From an uncultured Ruminococcus sp. (GTDB lineage Bacteria > Bacillota > Clostridia > Oscillospirales > Ruminococcaceae), in contig UQKC01000004.1 of assembly GCA_900541495.1 (NCBI GenBank), positions 18,727 to 82,726 on the forward strand: 64,000 nucleotides of DNA, in the 5' to 3' direction. A program made the position numbers and the translations under genes. This document shows positions 1 through 8,139 of this stretch, piece after piece (position 1 is the stretch's first letter; every line of letters begins with the position of its first letter). The notes below the pieces were generated by a model. The model did no database searches and had not been told where the DNA came from. It was given only the letters and a program-made list of their open reading frames with translations.

Positions 1-329
1 AAAGCAGCAAACTTTTTTAAACATATTCCTATGTAAACTTTTTGACCTTTTTTGTAACAAACTCCATGTAAAACTTCGTGAACAGGCATCAACAGCAACC
101 CCAATATTATTCCTAATGGAACATATATCGTATTCATTGCTCTTTCGCCGATAATAAACCATTTAATACATATTATCGCATAACTAAAAATTAATGGTAA
201 AATACCATATAGCATACTGCTTTTAAAAATATTATCCGGTCTTTCTATTAGTTTTGCATTGTTTGGCAACGTATTTTCCGGGAAATCCGTATCCCAGGAT
301 TTGTTACCGCACCAAATTATTTTAGGCAT
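1..329 (-). CDS. DUF3267-like putative zincin metalloprotease (partial, cut by window start)
   Basis: Open reading frame on the minus strand, read from an ATG at 329-327 off the left edge (about 109 codons visible). A GGAGGT ribosome site at 344-339 sits 9 nt before the start. The visible protein starts MPKIIWCGNK, has a hydrophobic stretch (LYGILPLIFSYAIICI), a second one (VPLGIILGLLLMPV), and then HEVLHG. That HExxH motif directly after a membrane segment is the pattern of the DUF3267/YvaZ-like putative zincin family. Substrate unknown. The C-terminal half is outside the window, so the third zinc ligand cannot be checked. Confident that it is a gene; moderately confident of the family. Confidence 0.7.
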   Translation of the reverse strand, partial: MPKIIWCGNKSWDTDFPENTLPNNAKLIERPDNIFKSSMLYGILPLIFSYAIICIKWFIIGERAMNTIYVPLGIILGLLLMPVHEVLHGVCYKKGQKVYIGICLKKFAA

Positions 330-520
330 AAATGCATTACCTCCAAATCTCGATTTGTCATGCAGTCATATTTTCTTATTTTACAATTATGGGATTCTCT
401 GAAAACCGAAACAAAATAATACTTTGCGGTGAGGAAGATTTTCGGAGTTTCCGATAGTATATGTCAGTGATTTTATCCGGCTTTGTTGATGTGTAATTAT
501 TGAATTGGGTACTTCGTTTT
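330..520. other. Intergenic spacer without recognised gene
   Basis: AT-rich spacer between the divergent-looking start of the DUF3267 gene and the MITE-like repeat. It must hold the minus-strand promoter of that gene, but no clear -35/-10 pair stands out. No coding signal seen. Confidence 0.4.
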
Positions 521-683
521 AGAACCTGTCTTCATAAGCAATGTGTGCGGATTTTCGTGCATAATTTTGTTGCAGACAAGGCAAAAATCCGCAGGCGTGC
601 TGCCGCACGGCAAGGACTTTTAACGCAGTATGCAGCAAAATTTGCCGAAAAGACGTGCGCATATGCTTATGAAGACAGGTTCT
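521..683 (-). repeat. 163-bp MITE-like foldback repeat, copy 1
   Basis: Bounded by inverted ends AGAACCTGTCTTCATAAG (521-538) and its complement (666-683). It is the reverse complement of the copies at 32015-32177 and 46201-46363 and has the same length. The interior is itself self-complementary (GCAGCAAAATTT against an AAAATT...TGC arm, and GGATTTTT against AAAAATCC), so the unit can fold into one long hairpin. It encodes no transposase. The short ORF across it (500-697) is incidental. A non-autonomous transposable element is the best reading; no clear target duplication is visible. Confidence 0.85.
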
Positions 684-721
684 TATATGGACGATAAAGC
701 CGGGGCCGTGGTTCTGCTTAT

Positions 722-1525
722 TCAGAAGCCGCCATAATGCTTTAAGGTTTCCGCTGCAATTTCCGAGCCGACATTCATTGCCTTTTCAATATCATTTCCG
801 AGCATATATGAGCAGACAAATCCGGCATGATAGCTGTCGCCGCACCCTGTCGTGTCAATTATGTTTTCAACTTTTACAGCCTGCACTCTGAATTCCTGTC
901 CGTTAAGGTATGTAACGCTTCCATGTTCTGCAAGTGACATATTGAACAGACAGGGGTATTTATCCGAAAATTCTCTGAACCTCGGCAGGAGTTCTTCCGA
1001 GCCGCTTATCATAAAGAAATCAACGTAAGGAGCATATCGTTCCATATCCGAAAAATCTCTGTATACATCAAAATCCACCGCAAGCTTAAAGCCGAGTGTT
1101 TTTTTCAGGTTGATCACCTGCGAAAAACACGAAGCCCAGAAATGAACAAAAACTGCATCGGATCCCGACAGAATTTTGATTTCTTCATCATTCAGCAAGA
1201 GGTTATCGAGAATTTTCCCGTTCCACGAATCATCTTTGTAATATCTGTCGCCCGATTCTGTAAGATATGTTATATTATTTGCAGTCGGGTACCTTTCATC
1301 GATGCGAATATGATTTTTATCGATATCGAGCTTTGATATTGATCCCATTATCACTTCTGCATATTTATCTTTTCCGACAACACCGAGAAGTGTAACATCT
1401 ATATCCCTGAACCGTGAGGCATGAGCGGCAAAATTCAATGCTTCACCTCCGGGTCTGATCGTGTCGGTACCGTAAAAAACATCTGCACATATACAAGGAA
1501 GTGCAGTCAGCCTGATCCTTTTCAT
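722..1525 (-). CDS. PfkB-family sugar kinase, FrlD (fructoselysine 6-kinase)-like
   Basis: 267 aa. PfkB/ribokinase fold: N-terminal sugar-binding GG motif (RPGGEALNFAAHA, about residues 24-36) and the C-terminal signature DTTGCGDSYHAGF, whose GCGD Asp is the catalytic base and anion-hole element. The family phosphorylates sugars or nucleosides with ATP in the cytoplasm. The short length, the missing extended lid and the ending ETLKHYGGF recall FrlD, which phosphorylates fructoselysine from Amadori products. That substrate is an inference: no frlB deglycase or transporter is beside it here. It ends about 40 bp from MITE copy 1 and is divergent from the PilZ gene. Confidence 0.8.
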   Translation of the reverse strand: MKRIRLTALPCICADVFYGTDTIRPGGEALNFAAHASRFRDIDVTLLGVVGKDKYAEVIMGSISKLDIDKNHIRIDERYPTANNITYLTESGDRYYKDDSWNGKILDNLLLNDEEIKILSGSDAVFVHFWASCFSQVINLKKTLGFKLAVDFDVYRDFSDMERYAPYVDFFMISGSEELLPRFREFSDKYPCLFNMSLAEHGSVTYLNGQEFRVQAVKVENIIDTTGCGDSYHAGFVCSYMLGNDIEKAMNVGSEIAAETLKHYGGF

Positions 1526-1744
1526 TTAAAAACCTCATAAAATTCAATCTGTCGATAGGCAGTAATTCCTTTTATTCAATTATACACAAAAGCCACGGGT
1601 CAGTCAAGAATTATCGGGCAGGTTTTCACGGTATATCAACGCAATATCTGCGGAGCAAAATAATTCCGTTTATTTATGCTTTGTTGCAAATAAACAAAAA
1701 GATATGTCGAAATGTGTTGATTTCTACAACGTTCAAAAAAACTG
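1526..1744. other. Divergent intergenic region
   Basis: Spacer between the PfkB-like kinase (minus) and the PilZ operon (plus). AT-rich and without a credible ORF. It should carry the kinase promoter, but I see no strong -35/-10 pair for it. Confidence 0.4.
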
Positions 1745-1773
1745 TTGCAAAACCGAGCGTTTTTTGATAAAAT
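1745..1773 (+). promoter_or_regulatory. Sigma-A promoter of the PilZ-ParA-ComFB operon
   Basis: TTGCAA at 1745-1750, 17-bp spacer, TAAAAT at 1768-1773, with TGA directly before the -10 (extended -10). It lies about 80 nt before the ATG at 1853. Confidence 0.6.
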
Positions 1774-1852
1774 AAGAATGTATCTTTATGCGCTCTTTTA
1801 AACGTTTACGGATATACATTCAGTCAAATTGAGGGTCAATGGGGGAAGAATT

Positions 1853-2515
1853 ATGATAAAAAAGGATAAGATCGGCAGAGTTGTTATCTATGACAGTCAG
1901 GATAGAATGCTGCTGGCAACCAAGTCGGTATTTTTCCCGAAGGACTTCTTCCGCATCAAGGACCGTGACCTTGTTATGATAAAGGGCAAGGGTCTTCCTC
2001 TTATCCCAAAAGATGAATACATAACCGCTGTTTTTGAATATATAAACGGTCTGCGAATGAAATACAAGACCTCGGTAGACCTTTCCACCGAGTATCAGAT
2101 GAATTTTCACGTCGGTGACGGCATTGCGCTCGAGGAAAGACGCGCTTCGTTCAAGATAAACACTGAATTTGAAACGACCTCGCCTTTCTATATCCACAAT
2201 GAGGAGATCATAAACTTCGACAAGCCGCTGAATATTCACGTCTGCAACATCAACCTCGGCGGCGTTTATATGAAAACGAACTTCGACTTCGATCTGGGAG
2301 ATCAGCTTATGCTTGAACTTTTCGGCGGAGATATGGAGCTTCTGACAGAGGTGCTCCGTATTCAGAATGTTATGGGAACGGACGTTGTTGACGGTTACGG
2401 CTGTCACTTCCTCAACATCACCCAGTCGCAGGAAGAACGCCTTGCGCGCTTCATTTTTGAATGTCAGATAGCGGAAAGAGAAAAGCTTAAACAGCGTCAG
2501 AATAAGGATTTTTGA
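1853..2515 (+). CDS. PilZ-domain protein (YcgR-like, degenerate c-di-GMP motif)
   Basis: 220 aa from the ATG at 1853, preceded by GGGGGAAG; an in-frame TTG at 1829 lacks a ribosome site. The N-terminal half resembles the YcgR N-domain beta structure. The C-terminal half looks like PilZ, with ERRASFK in place of RxxxR and NINLGG in place of [DN]xSxxG. PilZ proteins bind cyclic di-GMP, and YcgR types brake flagella or control export. The second Arg is Lys and the Ser is Asn here, so ligand binding may be weakened. First gene of a three-gene operon beside the fla/che operon. Assignment rests on motif pattern only. Confidence 0.6.
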   Translation: MIKKDKIGRVVIYDSQDRMLLATKSVFFPKDFFRIKDRDLVMIKGKGLPLIPKDEYITAVFEYINGLRMKYKTSVDLSTEYQMNFHVGDGIALEERRASFKINTEFETTSPFYIHNEEIINFDKPLNIHVCNINLGGVYMKTNFDFDLGDQLMLELFGGDMELLTEVLRIQNVMGTDVVDGYGCHFLNITQSQEERLARFIFECQIAEREKLKQRQNKDF

Positions 2516-2518
2516 TCT

Positions 2519-3295
2519 ATGGCAAAAATTATTGTTGTAACAAATCAGAAGGGCGGAGTCGGCAAGACCACGACCTGCGCCGCTTTTGCGGGCATCTTCC
2601 GAAGCAGGGGAAAAACTGTCCTCGCGATAGATATGGATCCGCAGGGCAATCTTTCGTTCTCGCTCGGAACGGAGGACAGGGGATACACTATCCATGATGT
2701 GATGACGGGCGCGTGCAATATCCGCGATGCGATAAAAACTACGCACATCTGCGATGTTATAACGTCAAATATTCTTCTTTCGGGAAGCGAACTGGAGCTT
2801 CCTGCCGAACACCGCGAATTTATTCTGAGGGAAATTCTCAAAACTGTCCGCGATGAATATGACTATATCATCATCGACACGCCGCCTGCGCTTTCGGTGC
2901 TTACAATAAACGCTTACACAGCGGCGGACGATCTGATAATCCCGATGACACCCGAGATACTTTCACTGCAGGGCATTGCACAGCTCCGCGAGACTATCCT
3001 CGCCGTCAAGAAATACTATAATAAAAAACTCAACATAAGGGGCATACTCCTTACGAAATATGTCAGGAACCAGCAGCTTGCGGGCGAGGTTGCGGAAATG
3101 GTGGAGATCGTTGCCGAACAGCTCGGGACGGTCGTGCTCGATACGAAGATATCCGTTTCCGTTGCGGTCGCCGAAGCTCCTGCGCATCAGGAGGTCATAA
3201 CGACCTATTCTCCGAACTGCCGCGCCGCGAGGGACTATGTTAAGGTGTGTGAATCGCTCTACCCCGAGATAGCCGAGCATAAAAAGAGAAGATAA
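2519..3295 (+). CDS. ParA/Soj-type P-loop ATPase
   Basis: 258 aa. Deviant Walker A KGGVGKTT at residues 11-18 with the signature Lys 11, Walker A-prime IDMDPQGN (37-44), and Walker B YIIIDTPP (about 118-125). ParA-family ATPases dimerise on ATP and nucleoid and position DNA, chemoreceptor arrays, flagella or pili. The QGN motif and length fit Soj/ParA better than FlhG. No parB gene follows; the partner seems to be the ComFB-like gene. It starts 3 nt after the PilZ stop, so translation is probably coupled. Role inferred: polar or cellular positioning linked to motility. Confidence 0.85.
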   Translation: MAKIIVVTNQKGGVGKTTTCAAFAGIFRSRGKTVLAIDMDPQGNLSFSLGTEDRGYTIHDVMTGACNIRDAIKTTHICDVITSNILLSGSELELPAEHREFILREILKTVRDEYDYIIIDTPPALSVLTINAYTAADDLIIPMTPEILSLQGIAQLRETILAVKKYYNKKLNIRGILLTKYVRNQQLAGEVAEMVEIVAEQLGTVVLDTKISVSVAVAEAPAHQEVITTYSPNCRAARDYVKVCESLYPEIAEHKKRR

Positions 3296-3307
3296 GGAGG
3301 AATTTGT

Positions 3308-3754
3308 ATGGCAGGCAGCACCGCAGCAAAGGTCACGCACAAGACCGATGCTGTTATGAAGCTTTTAACGGGAAAAAGCACTGCTACCAACCCGATAATC
3401 GACAACGAGTTCAAGCAGTCTGTCATAGAAATGCACACGAACACGCAGAAAGCCGCCGAAAAAGCCGAGCCTAAGCCGAAGCAGAGCGAGGCTACCGAAA
3501 TTTGTGTCAGCTCCGAGCTTGTAACCGAGCTTTTGCCGATAGCATTGAAGAGGTTCAACTGCTGTACCTGCGACCGATGCTTCGCCGAGGCTATGGCGGA
3601 CGCTCTGGACGCAGTTCCATATCTCTCCTGCAAGGTCAGAACGCCGCAGGACAAGAAAAAAGCGGACGAGATGAAAGAAAAATACACGCGCAGCGTTACC
3701 AATGAAATGGTAAAGCTTGCAATACGCCGCCGTGCGCTCCCTAAACATATATAA
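3308..3754 (+). CDS. ComFB-like (late competence development) small protein
   Basis: 148 aa, start ATG 3308 with GGAGG at 3297-3301. The N-terminal 60 residues are low-complexity (Lys/Glu/Ala). The C-terminal part holds the ComFB-type helical core with a Cys cluster (CCTCDRC) followed by an ALDAVP segment, matching the family pattern of Cys-rich helix then AL..lPP. ComFB is of unknown biochemical function in Bacillus; cyanobacterial ComFB-type proteins have been linked to c-di-GMP binding. It is the last gene before the terminator at 3760. Context with PilZ and ParA suggests a c-di-GMP-related module; that is an inference. Confidence 0.65.
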   Translation: MAGSTAAKVTHKTDAVMKLLTGKSTATNPIIDNEFKQSVIEMHTNTQKAAEKAEPKPKQSEATEICVSSELVTELLPIALKRFNCCTCDRCFAEAMADALDAVPYLSCKVRTPQDKKKADEMKEKYTRSVTNEMVKLAIRRRALPKHI

Positions 3755-3759
3755 ACGCA

Positions 3760-3792
3760 AAGCATACGCAAATATTGTGTATGCTTTTTTCT
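3760..3792 (+). terminator. Rho-independent terminator after ComFB-like gene
   Basis: Stem AAGCATAC (3760-3767) with GTATGCTT (3779-3786), 11-nt loop, followed by a run of T. It separates the PilZ operon from the fla/che operon. Confidence 0.85.
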
Positions 3793-3977
3793 TTTTGCCT
3801 GTGGTTCCATTAAATCACGGCTCTTTACCACGCTGTTGTTAAATATATACAAAAAATCTCTCATAAAATGACAAAATTAAACAGTTAATGGGGTGCAATT
3901 TGTTACATTTGGGAAAAATTCATAGATTTTATAATAAAAAATTGTTACCGTCGTGGATATAAATTTTGCGATATCTC

Positions 3978-4006
3978 TTGTAATTTTTATGAAAAAGGTA
4001 TATACT
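3978..4006 (+). promoter_or_regulatory. Sigma-A promoter of the fla/che operon
   Basis: TTGTAA at 3978-3983, exactly 17 bp, TATACT at 4001-4006, about 90 nt upstream of flgB. No sigma-28 or sigma-54 motif was seen here. This is the only strong promoter found before the first basal-body gene. Confidence 0.75.
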
Positions 4007-4021
4007 GTTAATGGAATACTA

Positions 4022-4040
4022 TACCCTTTTAAAGGGGGTA
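4022..4040 (+). promoter_or_regulatory. Dyad-symmetric element at the fla/che transcript start
   Basis: TACCCTTT and AAAGGGGGTA face each other within the first about 10-30 nt expected downstream of the -10. It could be an operator or a 5-prime mRNA hairpin. Confidence 0.4.
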
Positions 4041-4094
4041 GTTTACCATTTTGAAAGAACAGTCAGCGAATCAGACCAACACAGGAGGTATATC

Positions 4095-4475
4095 GTGGGA
4101 CTTTTTGATAATAAGCTTCAGACCCTTTCCGAGCAGACGCTCGATGCGGCATGGTATAAACAGCGCGTCATCTCAAACAATATCGCAAACGTTTCCACGC
4201 CCGATTATAAAGCAAAAACCGTAAACTTCGGACTTGTGCTCAAAGAAGAGATGTGCAAGTGCAGCTACCATACGCCGACCGATAACGAAAGCGGCAAGGT
4301 TTCCCTCAAAGTCGCAACGACTTACGAAACCAATACCAACCAGCTTCTTAACGGCAACAATGTCGATATTGAAAAGGAACAGCTCGATCTTGCCGATGTT
4401 CAGTATCAGTACAGCGCGCTTATGGATCAGATGAACAACAACTATTCGATGATACGCACGGCGATATCAAAGTAA
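4095..4475 (+). CDS. flgB: Flagellar basal-body rod protein FlgB
   Basis: 126 aa from GTG 4095. AGGAGG at 4083-4088 fixes this start; the longer frame from 4011 begins at the promoter itself and is rejected. The N-terminal motif ISNNIANVSTPDYKAKTVNF is the rod/hook-family helix and loop, and FlgB is among the shortest family members (about 130 aa). It forms the proximal rod inside the periplasmic space and wall. First gene of the long fla/che operon, followed 25 bp later by flgC. Confidence 0.95.
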   Translation: MGLFDNKLQTLSEQTLDAAWYKQRVISNNIANVSTPDYKAKTVNFGLVLKEEMCKCSYHTPTDNESGKVSLKVATTYETNTNQLLNGNNVDIEKEQLDLADVQYQYSALMDQMNNNYSMIRTAISK

Positions 4476-4500
4476 CGCCGTCGGCTTTGGAGGTACATAA

Positions 4501-4992
4501 ATGTCATTTTTGAATTCGCTCGATATAGGCGGCTCTGCACTTTCGGCGCAAAGGCTCCGAATGGATATCATCTCGCAGAACATCGCCAATCAGGGCACTT
4601 ATAACACAGATGTCGGTGAAGACCCTTACTGCCGTCAGCTTGTTGTTTTCTCCGAAAAGAAAACTTTCAGCGACGAGCTGGACAAGTTCAATAACGAGGA
4701 CGACGGTCCGAAGTATTCCCGCGGCACATATTATCTTTCGCACAAGAACAAGTACAGATACTCGGGTGTGACGGTAACGCAGATACTTGACGATGATGCG
4801 CCGTTCGTTCCTGTTTACGACCCCGACAATCCGCTCGCGGACGAGGACGGATACATTTACCAGAGCAACGTTGACAACAGCAAGGAGCAGATGGATCTTC
4901 TCGCTGCGCAGCGCTGTTATGAAGCGAATGCTTCCGCTATTGCCGCAGTAAAGGCTATGCTTACAAAGGCGATGTCCCTCAACGGCAAATAA
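4501..4992 (+). CDS. flgC: Flagellar basal-body rod protein FlgC
   Basis: 163 aa, GGAGG at 4489-4493 before ATG 4501. N-terminal rod helix with SQNIANQGT and the C-terminal hallmark DNSKEQMDLLAAQRCYEAN. Proximal rod subunit assembled on FliE and FlgB. Length is close to the family norm (about 150). Next gene fliE lies 158 bp downstream across a repeat-bearing gap. Confidence 0.95.
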   Translation: MSFLNSLDIGGSALSAQRLRMDIISQNIANQGTYNTDVGEDPYCRQLVVFSEKKTFSDELDKFNNEDDGPKYSRGTYYLSHKNKYRYSGVTVTQILDDDAPFVPVYDPDNPLADEDGYIYQSNVDNSKEQMDLLAAQRCYEANASAIAAVKAMLTKAMSLNGK

Positions 4993-4996
4993 GGCA

Positions 4997-5016
4997 GGGA
5001 AGCCACGCGGCAGGTT
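4997..5016 (+). repeat. Short GGGAAGCC...GCGGCAGG repeat
   Basis: The start GGGAAGCCACGCGGCAGG in the flgC-fliE gap closely matches 16248-16267. It is also related in inverted orientation to 10965-10982, 11067-11085 and 56899-56916, all in flagellar intergenic gaps. Confidence 0.6.
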
Positions 5017-5071
5017 CGCGCTATGCTTCGCTTTGCTTCGCTTGTTTGCGTATAGGTAACAATATATAGAT

Positions 5072-5100
5072 GTAGGGGACGGGTTTCCTGTCCCGATTTA
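5072..5100. repeat. GTAGGGGACGGG palindromic repeat, copy in flgC-fliE gap
   Basis: GTAGGGGACGGG followed by a short loop and CTGTCCCG. Member of the dispersed palindromic family also seen at 10784-10850, 42618-42641, 46431-46454, 46557-46578 and, diverged, at 46610-46634 and 63908-63933. Confidence 0.75.
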
Positions 5101-5150
5101 CCTTAAATTTGTAAGGTTTGTGTTTCATATAAAGAAAGGCAGATAAAAAT

Positions 5151-5462
5151 ATGTTTATAGTTCCGATCTCGGGTGTGATCTCACCCGTACAGTCTGTTTT
5201 TGAGAATGAGAACGAGCAGGTCAAGGAAATTACCGAAAGCACCCCTCAGTTCTCCGATGTTTTCAAGGAAGTTTTCAATGACGTTCAGGAAACCCAGCAG
5301 CAGACCAACATTGACTCTGTAAAGCTTATGCAGGGCGAAATTGACGACCTCCACACTATCTATAACAATATGACAAAGGCTTCGATAGCTGTCGAGACCT
5401 TCGTTGCGGTAAAGAATGCCGCTGTTGATGCTTACAATCAGGTCCTCCAGATCTCAATGTAA
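5151..5462 (+). CDS. fliE: Flagellar hook-basal body complex protein FliE
   Basis: 103 aa. FliE forms the adapter between the MS ring (FliF) and the proximal rod. The C-terminal half (VKLMQGEIDDLHTIYNNMTK... to QVLQISM) carries the family's two-helix pattern ending in Q[EV][VI]L.[MI]. Purine-rich site AAAGAAAGG before ATG 5151. Normal length. Sits between flgC and fliF as in most Firmicutes. Confidence 0.92.
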   Translation: MFIVPISGVISPVQSVFENENEQVKEITESTPQFSDVFKEVFNDVQETQQQTNIDSVKLMQGEIDDLHTIYNNMTKASIAVETFVAVKNAAVDAYNQVLQISM

Positions 5463-5499
5463 GCCATTCTATCTTTAATTCGGGAAGGAAAATTCGTAA

Positions 5500-7125
5500 A
5501 TGGATATGAAGGAACAGCTTTCAAAGCTTACGACTTCGTTCAAACAGTTCTGGGAAGCTCAGGAGAAAAAGCGCAAAATAGCGTACATAGCGATACTCGT
5601 TGCGATAGTTCTTATCGCCGCGATCGTTGTTATAATCTTGAATAAAAAGGACTATACCGTTCTTTTTGAGGGACTTGAAGCGAGCGAGGCTTCGGAGATC
5701 GTAACTGCGATACAAGACCTCGGCTACGATGTTACCCTTAAAAGCGGCGGCACGATAATGGTACCTGCCGGAACGGAAAACGTTCTTACTATGGAAATGG
5801 CTATGAAAGGCTATCCAAAGAGTACCATTAACTACAATCTTTATACAAACAATATAGATATGTTCACCACCTCCTCGCAGGAGAGGGAATATGCGCGAAT
5901 GGCTCTTGAAGAGCGTCTGAGTGCTATTGTCGGCACGTTTGAGGGCGTTCAGAAAGCTACGGTCACAATATCTATACCCGAGCAGAAGAACACCGTCATC
6001 TCCTCGCTCCGTCAAGACCCGACAGCTTCGGTCACGGTTTATCTCAACCCCGACTATAAGCTCACAGACAAGCAGATAGTCGGCATCAGAAACACCGTCA
6101 GAAACGGCTGTGTCGGTCTTACCGATGATAATATCAGCATCGTTGACGGCTACGGCATACCGCAGATCGAGGGCGAGAACGAGATAGACGTTGTTGCTGA
6201 CGAAACAAGAAAATTCGCTTTCAAGACCAACCTTGAAAATTCGATAAAGAACAAGATACTCGAGCTTCTTATGCCTGTTTACGGCGACGACGGAGTTTCC
6301 GTTGCGGTAAATATGGTACTCAACTTCGATAAAAAGGTTTCCGAAAACACCGACTATTCGGCTGACGGAAACGGCAACACGGGCGTTCTCCAGCATGGCG
6401 ACGCTTCCGAAGCCTCGGGCGGAACTACCGCTGACGGCGGTGTTGTAGGCGTTGAAACGAACGCAGACGATACCTACCCGACGGGCGACACCAACGGCAC
6501 GGGTGCTTGGACGGAAAATTCCGTTTCCAACACATACCTTGTCGATACATACAAAGAGCAGATCGAAAAGGCAGGATACACTATCGACGGACTTTCTATT
6601 TCGACTGTCGTTTACACGGACTATATCTCCGAAGCGCAAAAACTTGACCTTGTTAACCTCGTTGCGAACGCAGGCGGCGTAAATCCGACCGTTGCGCAGG
6701 ACGTTGTTACGGTCACGAACTTCCCGAAATTCGGTACGGATATTGCAACCGATACAGCTCCCGTTTACCTCTTCGGTCTTACGCTCAATCAGCTTATCGC
6801 TGCGGCAGCGATCCTTCTCATTCTTCTTATTGTCGTTGTTGTTGTGCTTATCATCACTTCGAGAAATGCTAAGAATAAGAGAGCAAAATTCGAGCAGCAG
6901 ATACTTGCTTCCGAAGCACTCGCAGGTGCGGACGGCGAGCCTATCGTTGATACGTTCACAATGGATCTCGACGGCGCAAGTCCTGCCGATATCCCGAGCC
7001 TCTCGGCGGAGGAAGACACCAAGGAAGTTGCTATTCGCAGAGAGATCAGCGACTTTGCAAAGAACAGCCCCGAAATTGTGGCTCAGCTGCTTAAAAACTG
7101 GATGAAAGACGAAACGGAGGAGTAA
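5500..7125 (+). CDS. fliF: Flagellar MS-ring protein FliF
   Basis: 541 aa. Transmembrane segment 1 at about residues 27-47, YscJ/FliF ring-building domains to about 220, a flexible Gly/Asp/Thr-rich region (about 285-345) and transmembrane segment 2 at about 424-455. The C-terminal cytoplasmic tail (AIRREISDFAKNSPEIVAQL) is the FliG-binding element. Forms the membrane ring that nucleates the basal body. ATG 5500 has GGGAAGGAA upstream. Stop is 3 nt before fliG, consistent with coupled translation. Confidence 0.96.
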   Translation: MDMKEQLSKLTTSFKQFWEAQEKKRKIAYIAILVAIVLIAAIVVIILNKKDYTVLFEGLEASEASEIVTAIQDLGYDVTLKSGGTIMVPAGTENVLTMEMAMKGYPKSTINYNLYTNNIDMFTTSSQEREYARMALEERLSAIVGTFEGVQKATVTISIPEQKNTVISSLRQDPTASVTVYLNPDYKLTDKQIVGIRNTVRNGCVGLTDDNISIVDGYGIPQIEGENEIDVVADETRKFAFKTNLENSIKNKILELLMPVYGDDGVSVAVNMVLNFDKKVSENTDYSADGNGNTGVLQHGDASEASGGTTADGGVVGVETNADDTYPTGDTNGTGAWTENSVSNTYLVDTYKEQIEKAGYTIDGLSISTVVYTDYISEAQKLDLVNLVANAGGVNPTVAQDVVTVTNFPKFGTDIATDTAPVYLFGLTLNQLIAAAAILLILLIVVVVVLIITSRNAKNKRAKFEQQILASEALAGADGEPIVDTFTMDLDGASPADIPSLSAEEDTKEVAIRREISDFAKNSPEIVAQLLKNWMKDETEE

Positions 7126-7128
7126 GCA

Positions 7129-8139
7129 ATGCCTGATATCCAAGAACTTACAAACCTGCAAAAGGCTGCGATCGTTGTTACATCGATCGGCGCGGAAAAT
7201 GCTGCTTACGTTTACAAACGCCTTTCCGATGATGATGTTGAAAGGCTCACATACGAAATTTCAAGCCTGCCTTACCTCGAGGCAAACGTTGTTGATTCGA
7301 CTCTGAACGAATTTTACGAGCTTTGCCTTACCCAGAAAGTAATTTCCGAGGGCGGCGTTGAATACGCAAGAGCCGTACTTGAAAAAGCTTACGGTCCTGA
7401 ACAGGCAAGCAAGCTTATGGAACGTGTTTCCAAGTCGATGCAGACGAAAGCGTTCGAGTTCGTCAGAAAATCCGACTACAAGAACCTGCTTGCTATCATT
7501 CAGAACGAAAATCCGCAGACTATCGCTCTCGTGCTTTCCTACGTCAAGTCCGAGCAGGCTTCCGCCGTGCTTCAGGAGCTGCCTAAGGAAAAGAGAGTTG
7601 AAGTCGTTGAAAGAATTGCGAAAATGGAGTCAGCTTCGCCTGAAACCATTCATTCTATCGAAGAAACACTCGAAAGAAAGTTTGCTGCAGTCGTTTCTAT
7701 GGATCTTACCACGGTCGGCGGCGTAAACTTCGTTGCCGATATCCTCAACAAGGTCGACAGAGGAACAGAAAAGCACATCTTCGACGAACTCTCCTCGAAA
7801 GATCCTGCTCTTGTTGAAGAGATCAAGAAGAAGATGTTCGTATTCGAGGATATCCTCGGACTCGACTCGATGTCCATTCAGCGTTTTATCAGAGATGTCG
7901 AAGCGAAAGACCTCGCTGTCGCGATCAAAGGCTCGAATGCCGAGGTCGCAGCGGCTCTCTATGCGAATATGCCGCAGAGAATGCAGGAATCCATTCAGCA
8001 GGAGATCGAATATCTGCATAACGTTCGTATGCGTGACGTTGACGAAGCTCAGCAGAGAATTGTCGGCATCATAAGACACCTCGAAGAAGAGGGTGAGCTT
8101 GTTATCGGCAAGGGCGGAGAGGACGAGATAATTGCTTAA
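7129..8139 (+). CDS. fliG: Flagellar motor switch protein FliG
   Basis: 336 aa, the normal FliG length. Contains the middle-domain EHPQTIALVLS-like segment (NENPQTIALVLSYVKSEQA) and the C-terminal torque region (KKKMFVFEDILGLD, IQRFIRDVEAKDLAVAIKG), where the charged residues that meet MotA lie. Rotor protein at the cytoplasmic face of the MS ring, bound to the FliF tail. Its 3-prime end overlaps the TTG start of fliH by 8 nt. Confidence 0.97.
   Translation: MPDIQELTNLQKAAIVVTSIGAENAAYVYKRLSDDDVERLTYEISSLPYLEANVVDSTLNEFYELCLTQKVISEGGVEYARAVLEKAYGPEQASKLMERVSKSMQTKAFEFVRKSDYKNLLAIIQNENPQTIALVLSYVKSEQASAVLQELPKEKRVEVVERIAKMESASPETIHSIEETLERKFAAVVSMDLTTVGGVNFVADILNKVDRGTEKHIFDELSSKDPALVEEIKKKMFVFEDILGLDSMSIQRFIRDVEAKDLAVAIKGSNAEVAAALYANMPQRMQESIQQEIEYLHNVRMRDVDEAQQRIVGIIRHLEEEGELVIGKGGEDEIIA

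Noticed and set aside
500..697. 65-codon ORF, with a near copy at 46148-46339
   Set aside because: Both arise from the MITE-like repeat. Similarity at protein level follows from DNA identity; ribosome sites are missing.
1829..1852. Upstream TTG start for the PilZ gene
   Set aside because: No ribosome site before it; GGGGGAAG lies inside this stretch and serves ATG 1853.
2519..3295. Calling the ParA gene flhG or minD
   Set aside because: No flhF beside it, no FlhG N-terminal activator motif or MinD C-terminal amphipathic helix seen; the QGN motif fits Soj/ParA.
5521..7161. 546-codon ORF on the minus strand opposite fliF
   Set aside because: It is a shadow of fliF: the plus frame has full FliF domain structure and a ribosome site; the minus frame has odd composition and no recognisable domain.
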